60,000 bases of DNA. Origin: Antedon mediterranea (Eukaryota; Echinodermata; Crinoidea; Comatulida; Antedonidae). The notes under the pieces were generated by a model. It did not search any database, had not been told where the DNA came from, and saw only the letters and a program-made list of their open reading frames with translations. The DNA lies in assembly GCF_964355755.1 (NCBI RefSeq), contig NC_092674.1, positions 8,439,001 to 8,499,000 on the forward strand, in the 5' to 3' direction. A program made the translations under genes and the position numbers. Below are positions 11,444-21,780 of the stretch, in pieces (the first letter of the stretch is position 1; each line of letters begins with the position of its first letter).

Positions 11444-11545
11444 AAAGCTCTGTCTACACTATCATACTTTATGTGACAAAGAAAAGTGATGTGCCCCTAA
11501 TATACTACTATATTTGGACACATTTGATAGTGTAGACAGAGCTTT
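11444..11545. mobile_element. Short MITE with AAAGCTCTGTCTACACTATC ends
   Basis: Left AAAGCTCTGTCTACACTATC and right GATAGTGTAGACAGAGCTTT are perfect inverted ends about 100 bp apart, with TATGTGACAAAGAAAAGTGA inside. Likely the best minimal copy in the window. Confidence 0.85.
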
Positions 11546-14190
11546 TAAGCTTACGTCTTAAAAGACATAATGACTGGCATTTACTCGGCTATCAACACAT
11601 ACTGGTACCTTTTAATAATACCGGTACCGTATTTACATCGACATTCAAAACGCAGCACGAAAAATGCTCGACATTTCAGCGCCAAGGCATTATACATTAT
11701 AATTTCAATACAACAATGTTATGAGGATTTACACAGTTTGTAGGCCTATAACATTATCTTTATCGACTTTTAAATGTATATCTCTCTCATTCGTTTTATA
11801 TGAAAGTGTCCCCTGAGTGTGAATATAGGGGTGTCGTCCCAAATGGTTAGATACTGTAATTACATTATGACTCCGGTAACTATATCACTTCAAATTTTTA
11901 CTCCATGTTCTCCAGGCGTTTTTATATTATTTATTATCATTACCGTACTCCGCCATTGGATGCGAAACATTTTGGTGTGATTATTTACTAGAAATAGTTA
12001 TTATTATTATTTAATAGAAATCCGTTTATAGAAATACTAGGAATAAATAATTACGACATAATAAGAATAATATAATCTGTTTACAGCCAAATTTTGGAAC
12101 CACCATTCGTTTTCCCACAAGAATTTAATTGATATTCGTATTTTCTCAATTATACGATACGTGTTCGATCGAATGGACTGTTTTGAACAGATAATCAGCA
12201 GAAACCTAAGCTCCTCAAGCCCACCGCTGTATTATAGATCACTGTGATTCGAACATAATAGTACGCCTAACTTTTACGTATTTTAAGTTTTGACCGGCTT
12301 GCTTCTTATAAATCTATCGCCGTAGCGTCCAAAAGGAACCCGTTTCCATATCGTTGTTATGATTCGAAAGGTAAATCTTTGTTTGGTTTCGACGAAGGTG
12401 CCCCAATAGAGGTTTTATTGTACTGTCGGAAAGGGAATACTAATCCATTGGGAAAAATTTTAAATAATTATTAAGTATGGAAAATTTAAATTTTACTGGG
12501 CCGTTGTTACCACGAAAATTGGTCATGGGCTCATACCACGAAAATTTGTCATTTTCACATTGTGGCGGGCATTGTGGTCAAAATAAAAAAATAACATATT
12601 ATGATTGCATTGTTGAAAACATGTAATTTCCGGGTGTCTTGGTTAATTATTTTGTTTATTATAATTTCTTCCTATTCCTTATAATAAGCATTTTAGGCCT
12701 ATTTCACATCGAACTTTAACATGGGTGTGACACCGTCTGAACGCACGTCCTTTATGAAGTACAGACACGTCATCACTATATTAAATTATGTATGGCACGT
12801 AGTACAGAGTCCGTGTACTCCGTACAACCTCAATGAAATGTTTAGACCTATATAGCATTATTATAAGAATTTATATTTAAGCTAGATTAAGGTTGTATTC
12901 ATCTTTTGTAATAACTGGCGCCCCGGATATTTCTGCACGTGTCGTACAATAAACGAAACGTTTTTGTCAATTGTTGTGAATCTGAAAAACATTGTTCATC
13001 AAAGGGCCTGCGGGTGAAATATGTGTTGTTGCTCTTGTGGCTGTCTAGGTATACATCTTTATAAATGCTATGAAATTTAATGCATAAATATACATGTCGG
13101 AACAATGGTATTAAACGAAAACACTCCATTTTGTAGATTCCATGCGTCTTTTTTCAAACATAAAAAAAGACTGCGGCCATTTATTCTACCGTCTATTTAC
13201 CACCGTGTCTTTCATTATTAGTACTATATACGGTACTCGTTGATCAATTGTAATTAAATGTAATAGGCCAATGTACAAGGAATTAATACGAAACACGCAC
13301 AAGATTTTGATAATCATATTTTATTAACACGTGACCCATTATGGTAATCTGTCCGTTCCATCCGTGAGCGTTTATATTGACATCATGGTGTTGTTCTTGT
13401 GAGAATATTTAACGTTACTGCCAGCGGCTCAGCTGTACCAAGTTAAATTTCTCACGATGGGTTCGTTAGTAATAACCATGTTATTGTGTATAGTGACAAT
13501 TATTTTTATCATGTCCATGTAATACGGTTAAACTTGGCGTATACATCTGACTAACTAATAATTCACAACCAAAAACAAAAGTAATATTTTACTAGCAAGA
13601 TTTGCAGGCCTTTTAGGGCGCGTTTATACATCACGCTATTACACGCATATTCAACACGCCTACGAGAAGTGTGTTGTATAACATCGAAGAGTTTCCGTGT
13701 AATGAGATTTTAATTGCAAAAAAGGCTACTTGGCTGAATCCTAAAATTGTGTGGATTTTGTTAGTTATTTACCCGTGTAAGTCTTTGACCACTCACCAAA
13801 GTGACCATAATACCAACTTAAACGGGTAAATGATTAACTTGAACGGGCTTGTCTGAATATTCGTGGCAACAATTAAAACATTTTTAGTGCAGATACATAA
13901 TGATGGAAACATTTTTCGTTCAATCAAGGACGAACATTAAAAGCGTTTGATGTAAAAACTGTAAACATTGTTTTTCTGCACGTTCATTGTTTTTCTTATT
14001 TGATGTAACGTGATATTAATATGCGGAAATAATGAAATGTGTACCGTCTTGTGCCGGAATCGGACCTGGAAATAAGTGTGGTCATGGTACTCAATGTCTT
14101 GGGAGGAGCTAAATGACGACGCGTTATGAACGATGAATGTATATAATAAATGTGTTGGCCGAAATAGGTTCCATAGGTTTGACGTAGACG
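11546..14190. other. Unassigned AT-rich sequence
   Basis: Holds the partial repeat at 12728 and a piece of the GCCCGTTCAG MITE family at 13772-13850. No gene recognised. Confidence 0.5.
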
Positions 14191-14197
14191 TAGTTTA

Positions 14198-14376
14198 AGC
14201 GTGGTTCCCACTAGCGACGCAACACAAGGACGTAACGCAACGCAAGTGAATTGACCAATCACAAGCGATGGCTTATTCGCTTGTGATTGCTAACTGTCTA
14301 TAACTTCGCTTGTCATTGGTTAAAACGCTTGCGTTGCGTTTACGTCATTGCGTTAGGTTCTAGTGGGAACCAAGCT
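14198..14376. mobile_element. AGCGTGG-family MITE with TTA target duplication
   Basis: AGCGTGGTTCCCACTAG and CTAGTGGGAACCAAGCT ends, flanked by TTA on both sides (14195-14197 and 14377-14379). The interior has two GATTGGT/ACCAATC blocks in inverted arrangement around a dyad. Confidence 0.8.
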
Positions 14377-14379
14377 TTA

Positions 14380-16440
14380 GGCCGCATAATACGGGGCGCC
14401 GTTCTAATTGCCCCGTAGGATAAAAGCTATCTATAGGTTCACTTTTAGCCAGGAAACATTTCGTGAGTTCACACAGCTCCTGTCGAGGGTTTCATGTTTT
14501 AATACAAAAAATATTCCCGATTTCCGCTGTTGAATATTCCTTTAACCGTTGAATGGGAAGAAATAACTAACGTTACGTTAATACGAATTCAACCAACGAC
14601 AATATTTATATTTATAAACGATATATTTATGCGCGTACATGCAAATGTTGCATCGATGATTATTTTACCAGATTATAGAGTTGATTGATTATTATATTAT
14701 TATTAAACCAAAATAGAATAGTAGGCCTATTGCGTACGGTATAATAATATTTCCATTACGACCGAAGAATAACAAGTTTCTACATGAGTGATTTATAGTT
14801 CCTTGTTTTGATATGCTCTGTCGGCATTTCCAGTACAATTGCATTCTAGCCAATATAGCCTCCAGTATTGGTAATTTTCGGTTCGATAGTTCGAATTTTA
14901 CATGATTGAGTTTAACAGTGCGCAAATCGCACACGTCGCCTCACTACCCCATTATGTGTTCGTTTGATTTTATACTCTTTATGTGGGTTTTGTGTTTTTA
15001 ACCAAAAAAAATATTTTAAATACATTTCCTTTCTTCCCAGCGGTAGAGAAGCCAAATTCACAATAAATTCGTTTGTGGTTATGTAGGCCGAATGACGACC
15101 AAATCGGTATTTCGATTAGGATCGGCTCGAATCCAATATTTAAATCGGTAAAACTGTTCATTTTGGGAAACCGTTTCTCTCACAGATAACTATGACATTC
15201 TGTACCGGTTAATTATTACATGTTGTGACGCCTGTAATTTTATGAATTATGTAAAGATTAGACTTATTGCATAACATACAGGCGCCATATGTGATGCATG
15301 TGACACTGTAGTACAGCATTTACCAGTGATATTAAACAAAACAGAACCCAAAATTCGTCTCATTTTGGGACGCTATTTTTCAGAGTCTTGTTTTGTCATG
15401 GATACTTAAATTCACCATACAATAGTTAGGTCACGTCAGCATTCGCAGACTTTTGTACAATAAGCTATCACAAGCATCTCAATTGACTCTACATATAAAC
15501 GCCGTTTATAATTATAATAATTGCAGAGGCCTAGCCATTGTCGACCCAGATTAACCTACCGATTAATGTAGCCATTTTTAACCTACTTTACGAGCATCCT
15601 ATGAATTTAAAGGGCTGTAAAATGCAATGTATGCCATTTCTGGAGACATTTGACGAAAAATAAAATCTTCTGTGAATTTAACATGCGTGACGTGAGCGCG
15701 AAATTAAGATTCATGGATTCGTATTAACTGTTTATTTGCAATGTTGTTGCGAGTCGAGTACATCATTCCGGCTATTCCATACCATCATCGTATTTTATAT
15801 GAGTCATTTTATAAACGTGGCTAACATAGTTAATATTAAACGGCATGCGTTAAATATGAAATACTGGTGGTTTTTGTTCTTAAAGACGGTACTTAGCATT
15901 GAAGTAAATAAAAGTGCATTATAAAAACGTTACCACGGAAGCTCAGTGTGTGGACAATTTAACATCAAAGCCCCTTAAAAGCTTGGAAATGTCTTTGTCT
16001 TCGCTCGAATGCGGTCAATATGGCCTTTGCTGGGCCACGAAGCGTTACCCTGCCCATATTCTGCCCGAGGCACTGGGTGCTTTAAAACTGGCAATTATAT
16101 CAGTATAGGCCTAATGTACAGTGCTGTTTTATGTTTTGTTTTATGTGTAAACCGAATTCATCATTGATATGTTGTATGATACAAATATATATTTTAACTG
16201 ATCTCTGTCCTTCCCGACTTTGACGATTTCAGATCCCGTCCCCCGAGGCGGGTGTATTCGGTTAATAAATCCCCATGCCTTGATAAGTTAAGGTGTTTTA
16301 GACACGGAAAAGACACAAACTTTCCGGTTTTCCATATAATCGCATCGTACGTGTACCAGTCTTGGAGCTGTTGATATCAATTTTTATGTGATATTGCTAT
16401 ATAGGGAAGAGCGGTGACTGCTGTTTATAGGCCTAGTACG
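14380..16440. other. Unassigned AT-rich sequence
   Basis: Only short chance frames. One piece of the ATACAG dispersed repeat is at 15280-15345. Confidence 0.5.
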
Positions 16441-16700
16441 GTGCTGCAGTAATTGCATCCTTAGGCAAGATGCTTTACTCTCATTGCCTCGTCCTTCGGA
16501 TGGGATGTAAAGCCGTTGGTCCCGTGTACTTAACAACAGTGCACGTTAAAGAATTTGGTACAATATTCGAAAAGAGTAGGGGATCGTCTCCCGGTGTACT
16601 GATCTGGTAGGCACTGCACTGCTGGCTGCCGTGGGTGCGTAGAGGGCCTAATCCGAATCTCCTCAGTTTCCAGTTAAGCTTGAGGACTAAGATAATTGCC
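16441..16700 (+). mobile_element. SINE-like element with a widely conserved central domain
   Basis: Contains CCTTAGGCAAGATGCTTTAC, CTTCGGATGGGATGTAAAGC, GTTGGTCCCGTGTACTTAAC and GCACGTTAAAGAA in this order. From general knowledge this looks like the conserved central domain shared by SINEs of many invertebrates (Deu/Meta-type). No tRNA head was identified and the tail is unclear. Confidence 0.55.
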
Positions 16701-17332
16701 TTTACCTTTTTACCATTACACCAGCCATTATCTATTTTTATGATGCTGCCTTTTAATGCTGTTATTATAGGCAAATTGTGCAATCACAATGTGGCGCATT
16801 GCATTATGTTGTGGTAAGGTTTGGCATTATAAAGGCTTCACATGTGATTCAATGAGACACTGTATCCCAGAAGCTGCCTTATGATACTATATTAATAGAG
16901 TTGAGTGCTGAAATCGAACGATTGTACACAGTCAAAACAAAGTATTGATGTCGTCATCGCATATCGAATATTGTTACAAGGGCGGAAGAAATGATACCAA
17001 CCATGGACCAACGGATTCCAAATGACGTAAAAAGGGTAGAATTATCGCAAACTGATCTCATTCTATTCAAATGGGATAATAGCGGTACCGGTAACCGATT
17101 GATTTTCACCCCATGGCAATACGATTTGTGACCTTTGACCACATTATATGTTAATCAAAATGGTACGCAAACACATCGCAGAGATCCAACGCCGCGCGGC
17201 AGTCAACAGCGTGCAGCGTTGATTAATATGTCTCCGTCAGCATTTACTGCGGTGCAATCTGATGATGGGAATGGGGTAGTTTAGTACTCCATTTGTTTAA
17301 TTGACTTAAAACTAAATTTAACTATACCCTTA

Positions 17333-19080
17333 CAGGCCCGTATCCAGGGGGGTGCGTTGGGTGCAGACGCACCCCCCCCCCCCCCCCAAGTCCCAAAAGG
17401 TCCACTATTTCCTCGGTTGGTATTTTTTCTTGTCTTGTTTAACTAAAGACAATATCATTATATATATACAAAATTTACATTATCAATGGTATACAAACAA
17501 AAATATGCTAATATAAAATGAAAAAATACCGGTAATTAAATTACGGAATCTGAACTGACTACAAACTCGATGTAAAACATGCGCAGTCGATCATGTGACG
17601 ACAAGCAATAGCTTAGCGCTTCATGTACGCGGTACGCGGTAAAGTGTTTGCTGGAGAAATACAGACAACTTAACGTCAGGGAACACGTGTACTTTTTGTC
17701 GGGGAATATAATATACAGTAAAAAGCGTTCGCGTTCACTTCGTAGCTAGCTTCAGCGCCTAGAAAACCGCGACGTTTCATTGACCGTGAGAGTACGTCAG
17801 AGTGATATTATGCACTTTATATGCATTCATTATTGCCAGCGATCTAACTTACTACTAAACAATAGCTAGGTACGCACTTGTCTGGCGGTATCCCTTTGTA
17901 CGAATCGTTCAACGTTGGGTCGAGACGCGTGATATCAAGTTTCATCCAGGGACCAAAATGTGTAATGTGTTATTTTCCAGACGAAGTTTACCGACGGTTA
18001 CGTCGTGTACTGCGTCGACGTACGCTACACTACAGCAAAAACGAATTATGTTAATTGTTCGTTTGTTCACCAATTTTTTAATTTACAAGTAACCTTCTGT
18101 ACCGTGGGGCACCTAAAATAAATTTTTCATCCATTACTAAACAAAAAAACATGCCATTTTCGCTTAGCCAACATTATAGCTATAGTTATTACATTTTCAA
18201 TATCCTGTATGTCATGAATTTCTCACCACTCGGAAGTCCAGATGGTACGCATGCATACACCTGGGAGGAATAAATTTTTTTCCCCGACTGAAAAAGGTCT
18301 ACGCTTGCGTTTTTTAAGCCTCTAGGCCTGATGTTTCCAAAGTATAAAATGCAATTTTTTGAAGACCTGCAGCTCTAGTTTTAAACATTTTCTTAGCTCA
18401 GCCCCAACAATAAAGCTGGTCATATTTCGAAGAACAAGAAGTACATTTTCCGGGACCTAACATCTCTATTTTTCAAACATTTCTTAGCTCAGTCACAACC
18501 CATGATAGGGACTTATATATTTTTTTTCATGTTTTGAAGTATAAATAAGTCTAATTTCCAGGACCTCCAACTCTATTTTTCAAAATTTTCTTTGAACTTT
18601 TATTTTTTAACTTGAAAAATATGGATTGAAACCGTCATCGCGCATCGTTTTTTTGCACGCAGTATTTTATTTATGCATTATAAAAAATGGAAAAAATGGC
18701 TACCCTAAATCTGATTAAAAAGACCTCAAATGACGCTAGAACGCGTTGCTTCCGGGGGCCTTGGCGGCCCCTGGCCCTCAGCCTAGTGATGCTCGCTTCG
18801 CTCGCATAGCCCCCTCGTCGGGGAATGTAGCCCCCGCGTCGGGAAGATCCTGGCGCCACCCCTGCTGAGTTGGCCTCATCATGAAAGCGTTAAGTTCTGG
18901 TGTCCATCGTTCAACTAGCCCAAGCCACAACAGAGAGTCTTACATCAGTCTTTAGAACGTCAAATAACGCAAATTTTTCCCCTGGACCCTCACCGGGGGC
19001 CCTTGGCGGCCCCCTGGCCCCCAGCCATTGTTGCTCGCTTCGCTCGCACCCCCCCATTATAAATGCTGCATACGGGCCTG
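17333..19080. mobile_element. 1.75-kb non-autonomous DNA transposon, CAGGCCCGTAT ends
   Basis: CAGGCCCGTAT (17333-17343) is inverted as ATACGGGCCTG (19070-19080). CCCTTA stands immediately outside both ends (17327-17332 and 19081-19086), a 6-bp target duplication. The left end has a GGGGGGTGCGT...ACGCACCCCC hairpin leading into a C run. The right third carries two related GC-rich blocks with TTGGCGGCCCCTGG and GCTCGCTTCGCTCGCA (about 18740-18810 and 18990-19050). No transposase frame seen. Confidence 0.75.
18740..19060. repeat. Duplicated GC-rich block in the 3' third of the transposon
   Basis: Two copies, each with GGGGGCC(C)TTGGCGGCCCC and CTCGCTTCGCTCGCA, about 235 bp apart. The first continues into CCCTCGTCGGGGAATGTAGC and CTGGCGCCACCCCTG, which looks like another element's terminus. 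Nested insertion or internal duplication. Confidence 0.65.
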
Positions 19081-19086
19081 CCCTTA

Positions 19087-20560
19087 ATCTTCCCAAATAG
19101 GAACCATAAGGACCAACAGCGCGGCAACGTGTAAGAACGCAATAGAATAAATGCGGTGAAGCGGGCAGCAACGAATCTCAGAAAATGTCGGCCTACGGTA
19201 TTTTGAATAATTTCATGCGCGTGCGAACCAACACGTTTGTGAATATCACGGATGTTTGTATCTTTGAATGCACGTAGTCAGTTAGTTATTGCCGTGAATG
19301 TGCCTAGCAATTATTGCGATTAATCAAACGGTTTAGACAAACGTCGTACGTAGGAACATTAGATTGCATATCATGACGAGATAATTAATGTTTAGTAGCA
19401 GATGGCCATGGTTTTGTATTTATTTGCTTTTGTCGCGCGCGTAACTTTTGTCTTAAATTATATAAGCAAGGCCCGTGATTCGGAATCGCTTTAGCGGCAA
19501 ACTAAATTTAGACCCGCGGCCAGGGTAAGATGTTTATCCGATAGCCTAAGTTGGTTTCAAAGTTATCGCTAAAACCGGTGGGTAAGAATCGATTTACCCG
19601 GGTAAATACAGTGACTAAAGTACCCACAGAGGATACGAGTTACTGGGATATAATAATAATAATTACTGTACTTAAATCATAAACGCCAAACAATCTAAAA
19701 ATAACACAATAGTATTAATATAATATGCGGAAATAGTATGCAAGGCATATAGGATTACTGTAGGCCTTATATTATTTATCTGTAACATAGTATATCGGGT
19801 AAGAATGTTGTTGCAAAGGCCTCGACATTGTAGTGCCAGCCTTATGTTTACGGAATGTAGAATTCCTTCTTTTTATGAATTGTTAAGAAAATCGATATAT
19901 GGCCTGATGTGTAGACTGAATTCAAGTGAAAATGTTTTAGTCTCAACGAATTATAGGCAACGTCTTATAAGTCAAAGAATGCTAAGAATCCTAAGATGAG
20001 GTAATAGGCCTAGTAATTAGTACAGTCTTGTTTATTTTTAATTCATTTATATGTAATTTTATTTTCTGGACCAGATATTCCGAAATAAAAGATGTCAAAA
20101 TTATTCTACGGCAGTATTTACTCCAATAACGTCGGGCCAATTTTTCAGTTGACGCAGTTAATTAAGCGTATGCCTTGTCTCTTACGATTATGTCACTGTC
20201 AGTAGAGCCAGGTGTCGAGTTGAAAATATACCACGTCAAACCATAACGAACGAACGAATGTATTTCTTACGATTGAAGTAAAATGGAATAGCAGGAAATG
20301 ACAATATTGTAAGAAACACAAAGTTGCACGCTTCAGGGGTCTTCTCATCAAAATGGCGTTAATGTGAATTAATGATTACCTTACCGATATATTTTTCTTG
20401 TTTTCAACATTTTCTATTTTTGCTTTCCACAGTGTCCATTTATACGTATACAGTACTCTATATTTTTCAGTTGATTATGGAATAGTGTTTCAACGATAAC
20501 GCCCCTGTCAGAGAGCCAGGTTTCGAGTTAAAAATTATACTTTATAATCTACGTCAAACC
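19087..20560. other. Unassigned sequence
   Basis: Includes a TTACCCGGGTAAATAC piece of a MITE (19515-19610) and a weak 300-bp-spaced direct repeat (GAGCCAGGTGTCGAGTTGAA near 20207; GAGCCAGGTTTCGAGTTAAA near 20512, both followed by CGTCAAACCATAAC). Confidence 0.5.
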
Positions 20561-20564
20561 ATAA

Positions 20565-20710
20565 CAAATAAATAAAACAAATACAAACCAATTTAAATAA
20601 ATAATAATAATATATTTATTTCGTCCAAAATACACAAAATGACAAAACATCTGAGTATACAAAAACAATATACAGAAGAAGGGCAGACACTGAAGAACAA
20701 GTTCATTATT
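20565..20710 (-). mobile_element. 3' tail of a non-LTR retrotransposon or SINE, minus strand
   Basis: On the minus strand: TCATTTTGTGTATTTTGGAC, GAAATAAATATATTATTATT, then an A/T-rich tail. An AATAAA with a TAA/TTA microsatellite tail suggests a LINE end; truncated with no coding part. Confidence 0.4.
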
Positions 20711-20843
20711 ACATCGCCTTAATTCTTGATGTTAATTTTATCGATTATTTTTGATGTAATAATTAAGAATTGAATTATGACTTTCCTTTAATGTAACATA
20801 TTAAAGAGTCGCTATCCAATCGAGTTTGAACAATACCATGAAA

Positions 20844-20915
20844 GCCCCAGTGGTCTAATGGTTAGGGCAACTGCATATCAAGCAGACGGTCTGAGTTCGA
20901 GTCTCGGTTGGGGCG
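20844..20915 (+). tRNA. tRNA or tRNA-like gene, anticodon ATC (Asp by the code)
   Basis: A 72-nt cloverleaf. Acceptor arms GCCCCAG and TTGGGGC pair over seven positions with one G-T. Box A (TGGTCTAATGG) and box B (AGTTCGAGTCT) match pol III promoters. The anticodon stem CTGC/GCAG holds the loop ATATCAA; the T arm CTGAG/CTCGG holds TTCGAGT. A T run (20917-20921) follows, as a pol III stop. The anticodon ATC would read Asp GAU, but eukaryotic tRNA-Asp normally uses GTC, so this may be a decayed or repeat-derived copy of a tRNA-Glu/Asp-like gene. Position 27-43 is an A-A mismatch. Confidence 0.65.
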
Positions 20916-20968
20916 ACTTTTTCTCATTCTCACAGATTTCCTCATCTTTATCGTTTCAAATTAATTAA

Positions 20969-21100
20969 TTAAATTTCAGTATATCACCGGACGGTTTATA
21001 ATTAATGTTCTTTGCCTGCTTTGTTTATATATATATATATATAAACAAATCAGGCAAAGAACATTAATTCTAAACCGCCCGGTGATATACTGAAATTTAA
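20969..21100. repeat. 132-bp near-perfect palindrome with (TA)n centre
   Basis: The left arm (from TTAAATTTCAGTATATCACC) and the right arm (to GGTGATATACTGAAATTTAA) pair over about 64 bp with three mismatches. The turn is a (TA)n tract. It begins about 54 bp after the tRNA-like gene and is followed by more (TA)n to 21132. Could be an imperfect snap-back element or an inverted duplication primed by the TA run. Confidence 0.9.
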
Positions 21101-21311
21101 TATATATATATATATATATAATATATATATATTAAACTGTACTTTGAAAGAAAGTATATGTTGCTAATTTAACGATAAAAAATACATAATTGTTATTGTT
21201 GGCTGCTATCCTTTGTCCGTTGCACTTTCATGTATAACATGGTGTAAGGATCGAGCTAAGTTTGTTGAGAGAAACACATAATTATAAAATGTACATACGT
21301 AAATAATTTTA

Positions 21312-21780
21312 AGCTCTGTCTTCACTATCAGAATTTATGTGACAAACAAATGTGATGTACTCATATTATATATGGAAATGATGATGTCATATCACTACCA
21401 TAATTTAAGCATATCACTACCATATTTGAGCATATCACTACCATATTTGAGCATATCACTACCATATTTGAGCATATCACTACCATATTTGAGCATATCA
21501 CTACCATATTTGAGCATATCACTACCATATTTAAGCATATCACTACCATATTTGAGCATATCACTACCATATTTGAGCATATCACTACCATATTTGAGCA
21601 TATCACTATCATATTGGAGCATATCACTACCATATTTGAGCATATCACTACCATATTTGAGCATATCACTACCATATTTGAGCATATCACTACCATATTT
21701 GAGCATATCACTACCATATTTGAGCATATCACTACCATATTTGTCGAACTAGTTTGATACTATAGTGTATACAGAGCATT
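21312..21780. mobile_element. AAAGCTCTG-family MITE expanded by an internal minisatellite
   Basis: Left end AAGCTCTGTCTTCACTATCA at about 21312, right end TATAGTGTATACAGAGC to 21777. Between them the family's own CATATCACTACCATATTTGG block has been multiplied into a 21-bp tandem array, so the copy is about four times the usual length. Confidence 0.8.
21388..21743. repeat. 21-bp minisatellite inside a MITE, about 17 copies
   Basis: The unit is CATATCACTACCATATTTGAG with few variants (one GGAG, one TATC). Because 21 is a multiple of three, three frames stay open and give repetitive pseudo-proteins such as repeated YLSISLP. These are not genes. Confidence 0.95.

Noticed and set aside
21388-21743. 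Regular short repeats that might suggest a CRISPR-like array.
   Set aside because: The units are contiguous with no unique spacers, and the context is an animal genome.
21339-21752. Open frames on both strands giving long repeated peptides (YLSISLP, MVVICSN, MLKYGSD).
   Set aside because: They are read-through of a 21-bp minisatellite inside a MITE. A repeat length divisible by three keeps several frames open.
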